From Chionoecetes opilio (taxonomy: Eukaryota; Arthropoda; Malacostraca; Decapoda; Majidae): DNA of 64,000 nt. The stretch spans positions 22,501 through 86,500 of the forward strand of contig JACEEZ010001175.1 of the NCBI GenBank assembly GCA_016584305.1, given 5' to 3'. The translations under genes and the position numbers were made by a program. The notes under the pieces were generated by a model. That model had not been told where the DNA came from. It saw only the letters and a program-made list of their open reading frames with translations, and did not search any database. Positions 1-9,886 of this stretch are shown here, piece by piece (the first letter of the stretch is position 1; each line of letters opens with the position of its first letter).

Positions 1-1432
1 CAGCTCAGGTCTTGGCGTGCTTATAGTGCCTTTACTGAAGAGCAAAGTGAAGGGCCCGGCTAACTCTGGCATTGCAGGCCCTTGCCATAGCGACCGCCCT
101 GTCCAAGGTGCTAGAGAACATTGGTGCTCCATCGTCTTGAGGCCTACCTGTATACAGTGGACAATCATTTCAGCTATAAGAAAGGCCTTGGCACCTGAGA
201 TGTGTTGTGGACATTGAAGAATATCATTCATTACTACACCTCCAGAAATTCACCTGTTTAATCACAGTGTTTTCCTGGATGCCAGAAAGGCTTTTGACAG
301 AGTGAATTACTGGAAGCTCTTTCATAAACTTTTCGTCAGGCGTACACCTGGGTACATTGTTAACTTATTAATGTACTGTACACTACCCAGGCATTTACTG
401 TGTAAGTGTGGTACTTCCTTCTCGCTGTCCTTTAGTACTGCCGATGGTATCCGGCGGGGGGATTTTTTCTCCCTACCTGTAAATGTGTAACACGGATGAT
501 TTCGTGCCACCTTCTGATACAGGTATCGGCTGCCACATACATGAGGGTGTGCATCCAACTCACTGACTATGCTGTGATATGGTAATGACGCTCGCACCCA
601 CTGTGCGGAAGCGTTGCAGACCTTTCAATGTGTGTCAGGTGTCTACCGCCAAGCGACATGTCTACAACAAACATTAAGACAGAGTGCAATGGTAGTATCA
701 CCGGCACGCACTCATGTGCATCGGTGGCTCGGGGGTCTGCCCCTCTCTTTGTGGATAGATTCGCATACTTAGGCATGTTATATCCCACGACATGACTGAT
801 GATGCATATTTATCATCAAGCAGACAACCAAGCCTTCTTGTCGTGGGTAATACTTCTACAGAGGAAATTCTCCTACTGGTAGCAGATAGTGAATGGCGTT
901 TATTCAGGAGTCCTGATACTCTATATACTGCAACTCGCTGTGGTCCGCGGTACAAGGTGGCAACTCTGAACCCCTTAAGTCTGTCCACAATGAATACCCT
1001 TAGAGGCTTCTGGTCTGCCCAGGTGGATGCAGCTTCGTCCCTGGCTTTGCGCTAGGAAAGGTGTGAACAATCTGATGTGATCCGTCGACACTCCGTGTTC
1101 AGCTTAAGGAGTAGCGTGAGCTCTCTCCGAACTCATCATCACTTCTTTGTCAGGCATAGCTCGCCTATGTAATGGGAAGCTATACAACAGCGGCGTCGTT
1201 GCTGGGTCTGCTGTTTGTGCAGATGTGGGTTAGCACAGGTTGTCCATGTATGTGTATTCTTGTACGGTGATTACTAACGTTTCCCTAATGTGCCTATACT
1301 ATGTTCTGTTTTTTGTTTTTGGCTCTAGTCCTTATGATAACTCCTTGCTTGTCCTTGTTGCTTGTTTTTGTCCTGTATGCTCCGGCGAGAATAAAATTAT
1401 TATTATTATTATTAATTATTATTATTATTTAT
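1..1432 (+). mobile_element. Degenerate non-LTR retrotransposon, RT and 3' end
   Basis: Conceptual translation in shifting frames gives reverse transcriptase segments in the right order: a finger-domain stretch at about 100-235, FLDARKAFDRVNYWKLF at about 270-325, a degenerate GIRQGG-like block (GIRRGDF) near 445-470, then thumb-like pieces to about 1180. The 3' end is a noncoding tail followed by (ATT)n at about 1391-1432, as expected for a LINE inserted by target-primed reverse transcription. Many stops and frameshifts show that it is dead. The 5' part lies outside the window. The family looks like a Jockey/CR1-group element common in crustaceans; the clade is inference. No intact CDS should be drawn here. 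Confidence 0.75.
1391..1432. repeat. (ATT)n tract, LINE 3' tail
   Basis: Imperfect ATT/AAT trinucleotide run following an AATAAAA-like signal. It closes the upstream reverse-transcriptase fragment and marks its 3' terminus. Confidence 0.85.
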
Positions 1433-1613
1433 TAAAAAGCACCAAAAACACTACAATATACTCAGAAATTCATAATATATACCAAAAAACACTAAAATCT
1501 ACCCATTAAATTAAAAAAATTAAAATCTAGCGAAATTAACAAACAGCCATTAAATCAAAACCACATGAAACGTAATCTAAAACAAAGAAAAATGGGAGCA
1601 GGAATTGACTCAC

Positions 1614-1746
1614 ATCAGGAGGTCTTCGCTGTTCCCAGACGTGGCTGCCCTCGACGACCACCCAGGACCATACAATCACCTTCCTCAGTGCGTCTCCAAG
1701 GTCTTGGGGACACTCTGCGACCCCAAGCTCCCGCCAAGAATCCCGC
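1614..1746 (-). CDS. AGMO: AGMO-like exon (GPGW...PRLG region)
   Basis: On the minus strand the exon has an acceptor after a pyrimidine run (ttttctggcag) and a donor GAT|gtgagt. One frame gives WRELGVAECPQDLGDAL, then RKVIV; neighbouring frames give GPGW and PRLG/NSEDL. This matches the conserved cytoplasmic block of AGMO that follows the His-box region in the family (GPGWxPGxPRLG in vertebrates). At least two single-base shifts are needed to keep one frame. It is the most 3' exon of the gene I can find in the window; the terminal membrane exon would lie left of position 1. A partial copy of its 3' end lies at 3461-3490. Confidence 0.72.
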
Positions 1747-1799
1747 CTGCCAGAAAAATGATGATGATTTAGTTAACATCCTTAAGAATTTTTGACTTG

Positions 1800-2922
1800 T
1801 ATTCTGGTTATTGTCATTATTATGTTATTTTTAGTGTGACTTGTTTAGACAGAAATAAGTGTTGATTCCCCCGGCGCTTTTCATGCGGGGAGGCAAGAGA
1901 AATTTCGCTTGCAAGCGGTCCACTTTTCTCTTGCTGTCTCCCCGCAGAAAACTTCGACCGTCCGCTTGCTCCATGAGATGGCGACGCTGGAGGGGGGGGG
2001 AGGCTGAGAATGTAAGCAAAACACAGATCAACTGACTAGTGTTATAAGTGTGATAACATGTGTTTATTGCACTGTTTTACCTTAACCCTTTGTTTTCAAT
2101 ACTTTGTACTACATTAATTAGTAAATGTATACTATGCGATGCAAAATTTCCTCAGGAAGCCGATATAGTCTCAGTGTTTCTTGGGGGGAATTCCTTGGTA
2201 TTGTCAGCAAATGGTAAGAGTGAGGTGTAATGAAGTTGTTGATTTTAGGTCAACACGGCTTTGTTGACAAGTCACACGTTCGCAGTGTTTACCTCCAGCT
2301 GTCGATGCATATTAAGCAATATATACAGCTTGTGAGATTATAGTTTCCTTAATTAAACGCGCAACCTCCTTATTTGATCAAACTTTTATGAATAATATTT
2401 AAAATAAGAAGTGTAATGATTTTTGTCGAAAGTACACCTGTTTGTCATTCTTATTGAAGCAGAAAGCTAGCACAAGTCAGCCGAACCGGAACGCTGGCGC
2501 CTTCACTCACTTCTCGCTTGCCCCGCAAGAAATTTTCATTGCGGGTCGGGCAATCATCTTCCCTGGATGATTGACAGCAAGCGAAATGTTGAGCAAGCGA
2601 ATTTTTTCTCTTGCAAGATAAATAGTATCTTGCTCCCATGCAGAAAATGCCTTTAAGTAACATTCTAAAAATGATTGATTGTATTCTGATTACTTATCAT
2701 TATTGTCATTAATATTACCATTAGATTACACAGGAAAATATTGTATTGTTTTAGTAAATAATCTAAAATTTTCAAACGTATCCTACAGTTATTAATCTTT
2801 CAGCTTGCCAAAGTTTTCCTAAAGATTAAAACAAATGGGAAAGAGGAAAAACTGGAGTTATAATACTAAACATTTTTTTTTTAGGGAAAGTAGGAAAGAA
2901 TTAAAATTTTGTTCTCTCTAAC
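1800..2922. other. AGMO intron, no recognised gene
   Basis: AT-rich sequence between two AGMO-like exons. Two loosely related GC-richer islands (about 1850-2000 and 2450-2650) share pieces such as CTTGCAAGCGAAA and GCAAGCGAA, and each contains short inverted repeats. They may be an old dispersed repeat. A minus-strand stretch at about 1850-1995 preceded by a poly-pyrimidine run could be mistaken for an exon, but it does not resemble the part of AGMO expected here. Confidence 0.4.
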
Positions 2923-3073
2923 CTGCAGGCCAAGATGTGATTGGTGTCCTTCCTGTTCAATGTCCCATACACGATTTCTTCATGTTCCCTCGCCTCCGGC
3001 GAACGTTTCCAAACACGCGGTCCCGATGATAAGAGCCAGCCGTAGTTTTCTTATCATGCAGTATCTATTGGCC
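2923..3073 (-). CDS. AGMO: AGMO-like exon (NRYC...YGT region)
   Basis: Minus-strand exon with acceptor tgtgtgtgtag and donor CTGCAG|gttaga. Across shifted frames it reads NRYC, an IDKNYG-like stretch, a WDRVFGTF-like stretch, then EHEEIVYGTLNRKDTNHI. This is the segment directly after the HHRVHHG box in AGMO and in the wider fatty acid hydroxylase superfamily. The upstream exon ends in phase 1 (CAC CAC G), and this exon starts GG, giving the expected glycine. Two or three one-base shifts interrupt it, but both splice sites look good, so consensus errors or very recent decay are both possible. Confidence 0.75.
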
Positions 3074-3221
3074 CTACACACACAGTGGCAGAAAGGAAAA
3101 ACACATCAGAAATAGGGCGATTTATAATAAAAAATTTAAAAAAACTAATGACGCATATGTAATGAGGATAAAAATAAATAAACGGTGTGATGAATATTTT
3201 TTGTTATGGATGTACTACACA

Positions 3222-3224
3222 CAC

Positions 3225-3260
<36 letters not shown>

Positions 3261-3292
3261 ACACACACACACCACACACACACACACACACA
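3222..3292. repeat. (AC)n microsatellite in AGMO intron
   Basis: Interrupted CA dinucleotide array. Open frames through it that encode Cys/Val or Thr/His runs are artefacts. Confidence 0.95.
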
Positions 3293-3460
3293 AACTCAAA
3301 CACGTTAAAATACAGCCATTCCGGAAAAAACACCCAAACTAACTCTTCCCATAAAATCATAAGAAAACGAAATCTACATAAATAACATACCCAGCCATTC
3401 AATAAAACACCATAGAAAATATAAACCATAAAACAAAGCAATGGGACAAAATTGACTCAC

Positions 3461-3490
3461 ATCAGGTAGGACGTTCGCTGTTTCCCAAGA
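3461..3490 (-). pseudogene. Partial duplicate of the 3' end and donor of the GPGW exon
   Basis: The sequence around the donor (actcacatcagg..., then GAA/ACAGCGAA pieces) repeats what is seen at 1608-1640. Its flanking A-rich DNA is also similar (about 3300-3460 against 1455-1610). Only the last ~30 bases of the exon are present, without an acceptor. It therefore looks like a duplicated junction fragment sitting inside the intron between the HHRVHHG and NRYC exons. Confidence 0.6.
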
Positions 3491-3620
3491 CGAAACTAAG
3501 TAACTAAATTACTATAAACTAGCTAAACACACACACCTAACACACCACACACAGTATACCATGGTGAACTCTATAAATACTATTACTATTTTATGGTCCT
3601 ACTACTACTGTATAGACCAA

Positions 3621-3672
3621 ACCAAAAAAAAAAAAAAAAAAACAACAAAAAACCCAAAAAAAAAAAACCATA
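3621..3672. repeat. A-rich homopolymer-like tract
   Basis: Runs of A broken by single C residues inside the AGMO intron. Confidence 0.85.
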
Positions 3673-3828
3673 ACTACTAAACACACACATACACACCTAC
3701 ACACCCACAACACACACACAAGTTACCATGGTGTACTAACTAACTATACTATTTCTAGCTAAAGACACACACACCTACATATACAAACACACCAGTTACC
3801 ATGGTAAACTACTGCTAAATTAAGTTAC

Positions 3829-4025
3829 CGTGGTGTACTCGGTGATGACTGGGCGTGACCGCAAGGTACTCTACGATGTGACCCAGACCCGGCAGCAGCT
3901 TGTGGGTCTTGGGGAAGGCCTCTTTGTGGACCCAGAAAGTCCACACCAAACCCCAGCTGGCTGTGGATCAGGGAAGGTAGACGGAAGAAGACCCAGCAAC
4001 GCACAGGGGGAGGAAGTACATCCAC
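3829..4025 (-). CDS. AGMO: AGMO-like exon with TPSHHRVHHG histidine box
   Basis: Minus strand, acceptor ttcttccccag, donor CACCACG|gtaact. One frame reads WMYFLPLCVAGSSSVYLP, one TGA, then LVWTFWVHKEAFPKT, GLGHIVEYLAVTPSHHRV and HHG. Family knowledge: the FWVH-E and HHRVHHG histidines are part of the eight-His di-iron site of AGMO, a tetrahydrobiopterin-dependent ER enzyme that cleaves the ether bond of alkylglycerols. The in-frame TGA sits where the family has a VHxQ-like stretch; a neighbouring frame there reads LIHSQLG, so paired one-base indels explain it better than a true stop. Exon phases agree with the neighbours (AA|G before, G|GG after). This is the clearest exon for naming the gene. 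Confidence 0.85.
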
Positions 4026-4381
4026 CTGGGGAAGAAAATAGCAAGATGTAAAAAATAATGTCACTTATTTACTAACACTTTCTATAAATTACACTTTTAT
4101 TATTTCCAGTACTACTAACACTAAAAATATATATATATTTATCATCATTACAATCATAATCATCATTATTAATGTTGTTGCTATTATTACGTTTTTTTAT
4201 ATTATTTTCGCTATTATTACTATTATCAAAATTACCCTTTTCATCATTATTATTATTCAACCAGAAGTTACACGCAATAATAGGATGCTTAGAAAGACAA
4301 TCGATGTACACGTAACACGTGTTTTATGACCTCTCTCTCTCTTTCTCTCTCTCTCTCCTCTTTTCATTCTCAATGACTTAC
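4026..4381. other. AGMO intron, AT-rich
   Basis: Low-complexity intron with TA, ATT and CT runs (for example CT at about 4331-4360). No exon or element recognised. Confidence 0.6.
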
Positions 4382-4480
4382 TTAAAAGGCCTCATAGTGA
4401 TGGCAAATCTGGCTCCCACCGATGACTTGAATCCTCGGAATTGTGGTGAACGTAAATGAGCCGCCCACATCACGATACCT
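4382..4480 (-). CDS. AGMO: AGMO-like exon with HxxHH box (WAAH..HH)
   Basis: Minus strand, acceptor cgtgttttcctcag, donor TTTTAA|gtaagt. One frame gives MWAAH and, after a shift, VHHNSED; the first frame resumes with SSVGARFAITMRPFK. The HxxHH motif is the second histidine box of the sterol desaturase/fatty acid hydroxylase fold (WAGHQTHHSSED in vertebrate AGMO). The first bases AG complete the codon GAG with the upstream exon, giving the HE of the first His box. Two single-base differences break the frame; splice signals are intact. I find no second copy of this exon in the window. Confidence 0.8.
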   Translation of the reverse strand, partial: RYRDVGGSFTFTTIPRIQVIGGSQICHHYEAF

Positions 4481-4931
4481 CTGAGGAAAACACGACGATA
4501 GATATGAAAATATATAAAACAAACACACGTAGATAATGAAAAACTATGAAAAAACGACGATGGTAAAAACAAATAATAATCATAGGAAATAACGACGACA
4601 AGGCAAGTAGGAAATAAGGTACTATGGAAAATAAGGTTAAAATTTTGAAAAACGGAAACGACTAAGACCATAAATTCTTAAAAAAAACTGTTTTTTTTTA
4701 CTTTTTTCTTCCTCACATAGAAATGGACTAAAAACTATGAATTTATAAAAACAAGGACTCTAAAAACCCTTCATTCTTTATTTCACATACCCTCCGCTCC
4801 TAAAAAAAAAGTGACATACCCACGAAATTCCAAAAAACATCCTTCTATAACTCTACACTATAATATTTTCTTACATCTTACATCCTTGGTGTACTTTTCT
4901 ACCCCCCAATCAGAGGTACAATAGACTCAAC
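4481..4931. other. AGMO intron
   Basis: A-rich intron. Its part at about 4570-4640 is recognisably similar to 25885-25955, which lies downstream of a second copy of the HRxxH exon, so intron sequence was duplicated together with the gene. Confidence 0.5.
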
Positions 4932-5096
4932 CGTGACTAGCTCTGTGCCACCATTAACCACACAGATCCACTCGCACAGTCCGAAGAGGTAGGTTGGTGT
5001 GGGCAAGTTTCCAGGAGAAAGACACGAGGCGGCACATTGTTGTAGACCCAAACGTAGTCAGAAAACTCCACCCCTCGAAGATTAATCTGAAGGGGG
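4932..5096 (-). CDS. AGMO: AGMO-like exon, first His box region (copy 1)
   Basis: Minus-strand exon, donor CACG|gttgag, acceptor after a C-rich run (ccctccccctTCAG). It is homologous to the better-kept exon at 26302-26468 and gives RGVEFSDYVWVYNN before shifting frame; the end of the exon encodes the WWHR..H-like box in a broken frame. This corresponds to the AGMO segment between the N-terminal membrane helices and HRxxHE. Several one-base differences from the second copy break the frame. The acceptor abuts a very G-rich (+ strand) minisatellite, unusual for a working intron. Confidence 0.72.
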
Positions 5097-5100
5097 AGGG

Positions 5101-5780
5101 TGTTGTGAGGGTAGGGGAGGGAGTGTGTGTGTGTGTGTATGGTGTGTGGGGGAGGGAAGTGTGGTGAGGGGGAGTGTGTGTGTGTGGGGGGGGTGTGTGG
5201 GGGGGGAGTGGGAAGTGTGTGAGGGGGAGTGTGGTGTGTGTGGGGTGTGTGTGTGGGGGGGAGGGGAAGTGTGTGATGGGAGTGTGTGTGTGTGGGGTGT
5301 GTGTGTGGGGGGGAGGGAAGTTTGTGAGGGGAGTGTGTGTGTGTGGGGTGTGTTGTGTGGGGGGGAGGGGAAGTGTGTGAGGGGGAGTGGTGTGTGTGGG
5401 GTGTGTGTGTGTGGTGGGAGGGGAAGTGTGTGAGGGGGAGTGTGTGTGTGTGGGGTGTGTTGTGGGGGGGAGGGGAAGTGTGGAGGGGAGTGTGGGGTGT
5501 GTGGGGTGTGTGTTTGGGGGGAGGGGAAGTGTGTGAGGGGGAGTGGTGTGTGTGTTGGGGTGTGTTGTGGGGGGGAGGGGAATGGTGTGAGGGGGGAGTG
5601 TGTGTGTGTGGGGTGTGTGTGGGTGGGGGGGGGGAGGGGAAGTGTGTGAGGGGGAGTGTGTGTGTGTGGGGTGTGTGTGTGGGGGGGAGGGGAAGTGTGT
5701 GAGGGGGAGTGTGTGTGTGTGGGGTGTGTGTGTGGGGGGGAGGGGAAGTGTGTGAGGGGGAGTGTGTGTGTGTGGGGGGG
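5101..5780. repeat. GT/G-rich minisatellite (~54-57 bp period) at a splice acceptor
   Basis: About a dozen imperfect copies of a unit alternating (GT)n with runs of 4-9 G on the plus strand. On the minus (gene) strand this is a C/A-rich tract running directly into the exon acceptor. Long frames through it on both strands are compositional artefacts. A short relative (about 26479-26600) sits at the same place beside the second exon copy, so the expansion happened mostly in this copy. Confidence 0.9.
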
Positions 5781-6150
5781 GTCAATTTTTATCCCTCTCT
5801 ATTTCAATTTTTCTCTCTAATCCTGTCTGTCTGTTAATCGGTATCTCTCTTCATTACCTATATTTCCTCGATTCTGTCTATTTATCCATCTATCTATTGT
5901 CTCAATCTTTTCCATCTGTCTGGTCTTTCCCTCTATCTATGTAGTTTGTTTCTCTATCAATCCTACTGTTATATCATTCAATCTGCCTGTCCATCCAGCT
6001 ATTTGTTTCTCTATCAAACCAACTGTTATATCTTTCAATCTGTCTGTCTATCCATATATCTGTCTATCAATCTATCAATCCAACTGTCATAACGTTCAAT
6101 CTATCTTTCTATCCATCTATGTGTTTCTCTATCAATCAATCAATCTATCA
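5781..6150. repeat. Degenerate TCTA/ATCT repeat, ~58-65 bp higher period
   Basis: Repeats of the type tttctctatcaat...ctgttatat.tttcaatctg occur at about 5945, 6003 and 6062. The first part is nearly identical to 26595-26830, showing shared ancestry of the two AGMO introns. Confidence 0.8.
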
Positions 6151-6254
6151 CTCACACACTCACTCTCCACTCACGATAAATGACAAAATTATCAATGAGA
6201 CGGGGCAAATGCGAGTGTGCCTCAGGCTTGTCAAAACAGTTAGATTGGATACAA

Positions 6255-6320
6255 CTAGATGAACACACACAACACACACACACACACAACACACACACAC
6301 ACACACACACCACACAGCAC
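6255..6320. repeat. (CA)n microsatellite
   Basis: Interrupted CA array next to the AGMO N-terminal exon. Confidence 0.9.
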
Positions 6321-6363
6321 CTCACACCACACACTAACTCACATTCAAGGCCTCGTTTCTCAC

Positions 6364-6469
6364 GCGGTGCATTAGTGATGACAGCGTTGTGGCGTCTAAC
6401 TTGTGCGCCTCATCTCCGCGCCCTTAGAACCGGATTTCCCAGGGTCATAGCAAGCATGACAGGGGTTCG
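6364..6469 (-). CDS. AGMO: AGMO-like exon, N-terminal membrane segment (copy 1)
   Basis: Minus strand, acceptor ctccccctttgcag, donor candidate GCACCGC|gtgaga. It is homologous to exons at 27155-27267 (-) and 23967-24082 (+). The latter encodes TSPILLALTLLEVLV and RRESHKFTLHNAVINYCTL, matching the second AGMO membrane helix and the following cytoplasmic stretch. Here point changes and indels disturb the frame more than in the other two copies. Confidence 0.65.
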
Positions 6470-6599
6470 CTGCAAAGGGGGAGACAAGGTAAACAATGAA
6501 AAAAAGGTGATTAGAAGAAGATTAAGACTGATAAGGGGATGTCTGCCAGGGGAAGAAAGGGTAAAGAGTTTAGAGAGATAGAGAGATAGATGAGAGATC

Positions 6600-6845
<246 letters not shown>

Positions 6846-7279
6846 AAAAAAAGAGAGATAATCAAATTCATCATAAAAAAACAGGAAAAATTCAATGGTA
6901 TTAGAAAAAAACTACTTTCCTTTTAGAACACGTCAAAAACACACAACGCCATTTTTCGTAAAAGTAAAAGGGAACAAACAGAAAAATACAATTTAACTAT
7001 AAAACCGATAAATTTATAAAAATGGGACCCTGAAAAACTCCTTTTTTTTTTACTTATTTTAGGGGGAGGGGCAAAATTGGCGTTATTCTATCAAGTTAAA
7101 TCACTGTTGTTATTCATTATGTTATAGTTTGTACCGCGAGACCACATTACCTCTCTCTCTCTCTCTCTCTCCTCTCTCTCCATTCAGTCTCTCTCCTACT
7201 CTCTCGTCTCTCTCCTCACGGTCTCTCTCGTCCTCTCTCTCCTCTCGTCTCTCTCTCTCTCTCTCTCTCTTTGTCTCAC
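6846..7279. other. AGMO intron; contains (CT)n at 7150-7270
   Basis: AT-rich intron followed by a CT array directly downstream of the exon 1 donor (gtgagac). No other feature recognised. Confidence 0.6.
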
Positions 7280-7415
7280 CATCAGCACAGTCTGGCACAG
7301 TCTGGACATGCTCATATAGGTCTCGGGGGAGTAGGGCATAGAAGGCAGCCCCTTCCACTCTGTAGTCCAAGCCCTGGAGGTAGCGTTGACGGGGGCCATA
7401 CCTACTGCAGTCCAT
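7280..7415 (-). CDS. AGMO: AGMO-like first coding exon (copy 1)
   Basis: ATG at 7413-7415 on the minus strand, donor GATG|gtgaga at 7279/7280. Different frames read RYLQGLDYRVEG, AAFYALLPRDLYEH and VQTVPDCAD, so one or two one-base shifts are needed. It corresponds to the AGMO N-terminus (in the family: a short luminal start, QGFRMLFYTMKPSETSF-like, then a VPDYV-like motif). In this copy the exon is continuous through VQTVPDCAD. In copies B and C the same point is split by about 0.7 kb of other sequence. The start was chosen because the homologous ATG is kept at 14769 and 28721. Confidence 0.7.
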
Positions 7416-7559
7416 GTGTGTGGTGGTGTGTGTGAGAGAGGCAAAGAGAGAGAGTGAGGAGATTGAGAGAGTTTTCAAGGGTCCTAGTTTTTTTTTATGA
7501 TTGAAAGTCTGGTGTTTTTTTGTCGTGTTTTTCATACTGAGAGGCAATGAAGTGTTTGT

Positions 7560-7581
7560 GAGTGTGTATGTTTGTTTGTGT

Positions 7582-7635
<54 letters not shown>

Positions 7636-7650
7636 TGTGTGTGTTTCTGT
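7560..7650. repeat. (GT)n microsatellite in 5' UTR region
   Basis: Interrupted GT array upstream of the AGMO start codon. Confidence 0.9.
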
Positions 7651-7727
7651 GTGGGTGTGGTGTGTTGTGAGGCAAAGGACAGTGGTTGTGAGTGAGAGAT
7701 AAAGAAAGATTTAAAAAAAAAGAACGG

Positions 7728-7933
7728 AGAAACTGGTTCCAATAGGTGGTAAATGATGGTCAATCGACGTCGTAGACAGGTATTAGTGCGGAGTCAATAG
7801 GGAACTTTTAAAAGAAGGGCTAAATAGTTAATGATGTGGATGAAAAGTGGATGTAGGTAGTTGTTCAGTACGGAACTACCTCGTGTAGGTCTCCCAGAGC
7901 TCTTGTAGCTTCCTCTGTCTTATGTTCTTATGT
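7728..7933 (+). mobile_element. CR1-like LINE 3' fragment in the AGMO leader
   Basis: The sequence ending ggaactacctcgtgtagg...cttatgttcttatgt is the 3' end of the same family found at 23390-23943, 24103-25870 and 27283-27872 (reverse). The 8-bp repeat TTATGTTC at the end is typical of CR1-type tails. In copy 1 it separates the AGMO ATG from the TATA-box region. Confidence 0.75.
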
Positions 7934-8016
7934 GTGTGTGTGTGTTGAGAGCCAAACGGAGAAGTGTTCGTGTGCGTGAGAGGCAAAAGGTCGTGACTAA
8001 GATCAAGATGTCAAGG

Positions 8017-8026
8017 ACCTTATATA
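8017..8026 (-). promoter_or_regulatory. TATA box of AGMO copy 1 (inferred)
   Basis: The minus strand reads ctatataagg, followed by cttgacatcttgatcttagtcacg, closely like the A and C copies (14704 and 28785), where the TATA box lies about 60 bp before the ATG. Here the CR1 fragment and a GT array now lie between it and the ATG. Upstream sequence at 8045-8095 also matches the DNA upstream of the C copy. Confidence 0.5.
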
Positions 8027-8212
8027 GATTAGGGAAGCCGAGTAAAAAAACTTTTCAAACTTTAGGCACATTGTGGTGATAATGATAGAACTATTTGGTA
8101 TGTGTTGTACCGTGTATTCTCCCTAGTTGTATATTAACAGGGCCCTAAGCTACACTCGATTTCCCGTCCTCCCATATCTACAATTTTTTATTTTACTTCC
8201 TTAGATGCTTTA

Positions 8213-8410
8213 GTGTTGGGGGAAGCCACCACCCACCGCGAAGCGGGTCAAACAAACACCCCGGCACACCACTGTAAACCCATTCACTGATGGTGACAGG
8301 GGCTCAGGTGTAAGGGACCACGATCCTTCTCTGCTCCGCCCGGGGAAATCGAACCCGGGTTTCTCGATGTGAACCGCGAGTGCTACCCCTACCACTATAC
8401 CTACGGAGTA
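8213..8410 (-). mobile_element. tRNA-derived SINE
   Basis: The minus strand has a tRNA-like head (about 8335-8410) with an A-box-like TATAGTGGTAGGGGTAGCAC and a B-box-like GGGTTCGATTTCC, followed by a non-tRNA body (about 8213-8335). The acceptor stem does not close and there is no clean cloverleaf, so it is a SINE and not a tRNA gene. Confidence 0.7.
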
Positions 8411-8419
8411 CCGTTTATG

Positions 8420-8449
8420 TGTTGCGTGTGTGTGTGTGTGTGTGTGCGT

Positions 8450-8535
<86 letters not shown>
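8420..8535. repeat. (GT)n microsatellite
   Basis: Over 100 bp of nearly pure GT, followed by a motif TTATCACCACAAGTGTC seen beside other CA/GT arrays of the window. Confidence 0.97.
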
Positions 8536-8537
<2 letters not shown>

Positions 8538-8624
8538 CGATACACACACGCACACACACACACACCAAAACATATATTATTATCACCACAAGTGTCAAGG
8601 TTTTAAAAGTTAATATATAGAAGC

Positions 8625-9003
8625 TGTGGAAATTATCCACTAACCACCCTCTCATAATTGGAAGAGTGGTGGTTTGTTTCCCCCCCTTGAGAGGGAGGTA
8701 TTATCCACTCATCAAAGGGGTGAGTAGGAATGTATATATATAATTAAAATGGTAATGGGTAATAATTAAGGTAATTTGAGTAAGTGATAAGTGCTGGGAT
8801 AGAATAAATTAACATTCCCAGTAATATTAAGCATTTGCACCTTATATTAGCACCTTGGTTTGAAGCGCGGTCATTTTCTATCGTCATTAGATTCTAGGCC
8901 ACCGGGAATTATGCACGTGGCTAAGGATTAGTAGCCGGGCCTCGCCGCCGCCCACGGAAAGTCAGTACACTCCGAGTCCTCAAGAGAATAACTTCTCTTA
9001 AGC
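8625..9003 (+). mobile_element. Truncated BEL/Pao LTR
   Basis: It starts TGTGGAAATTATCCAC and follows the LTRs at 49994 and 55301 through AATTAATATTCCCAGT-like, GAGCGCGGTCATT-like and TCTAGGCCACC-like blocks. It then stops near ATAACTTCTCTTA, about half-way through. No internal BEL sequence is attached. The 9004-9119 stretch up to the gypsy block is unrecognised. Confidence 0.75.
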
Positions 9004-9119
9004 CCGGTTCCCACCAGCCCCCTTGTACGGCTGCCATACAACAACAATGACGTCACCATCAACACCGCTTGAGTGGTATTTGTGGTAACTGGGCACAGTT
9101 GGCAACTCTGCTCGAGCGG

Positions 9120-9886
9120 TGACGTATGTTTTCTGCCCCTACACAACACCTCGAGTGATTGTATCTGATAATGGAACATAATTCAAGAATGGAGTCCTGG
9201 AAGCGATTTGTAGCCAGTATGACCTTACTCAAACTTTCACGGTCATTTACCACGCGGCCTCAAATGGTTTAGTTGAGCGTGTCAACAGGAAAATTCTCGA
9301 GATTCTGCCACATGCCTTTGGCTCTATTCATGAGGCTTGAGAAGATTGGCTGTTTCAAGTAGCAGCTTCCATTAATGGTGGCTTCCAATGGCTTCAAATA
9401 ATTTCATTTCAAATAATGGCTTCCCTACGACTTAATCGCTCAGCGCCCCGCACCCTCGTACTCGGTGGATGATTATGCTAAGACTCAGTTGCACGTCTTT
9501 AGTAAAATTCACGCCGCGGTACGTGACAAACTGTAAGCCTCGAGAGCAGAGGTCATCTACCAACAACACAAGCGTGCTCAGCCTGTCAATATTGACGTTG
9601 GTGACACAGTCATGCGAACTACCCCTGAACGCCATTCGAAGCTCGCTGCTAAATTTACTGGTCCTTAACTAGTGGTTGATAAACTTCATGGTCACAAATT
9701 CAGAATCTTAGATCCTCTTCAAAACAGCACTCAAGTTGTTCATGTTGATAGCCTCAGAACAACTAATGCGCCTCGTCCTGATGCCGTGACCGATAACGAG
9801 TCTCCGCTTGATCGCAATGACTCTGGCACTGAATCTCCGCAACCTCTGGACTATCGGCAAAGACTTAGATCGGCTAACCGTCACTA
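9120..9886 (+). pseudogene. Gypsy integrase C-terminal half, copy A
   Basis: Frames give TPRVIVSDNGT, a TAA, then FKNGVLEAICSQYD, YHAASNGLVERVNRKI, LPHAFGSIHEA, stop, and further pieces ending in DYRQRLRSANRH. The D of SDNGT and the E of NGLVERVNR are the second and third DDE residues of retroviral-type integrases. At least four stops are present. Confidence 0.85.

Noticed and set aside
1850..1995. Exon-like minus-strand segment after a C-rich tract
   Set aside because: No match to the AGMO part expected between the NRYC and GPGW exons, and a related sequence recurs at 2450-2650, so it is more likely a repeat.
4937..5785. Long Thr/Pro/His frame and Cys/Val/Gly frames on the other strand
   Set aside because: All are translations of the GT/G-rich minisatellite. 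Only the last part overlaps a real AGMO exon.
8335..8410. Possible tRNA gene on the minus strand
   Set aside because: A and B boxes are present, but the acceptor stem does not pair and a fixed non-tRNA body follows; a SINE explains it better.
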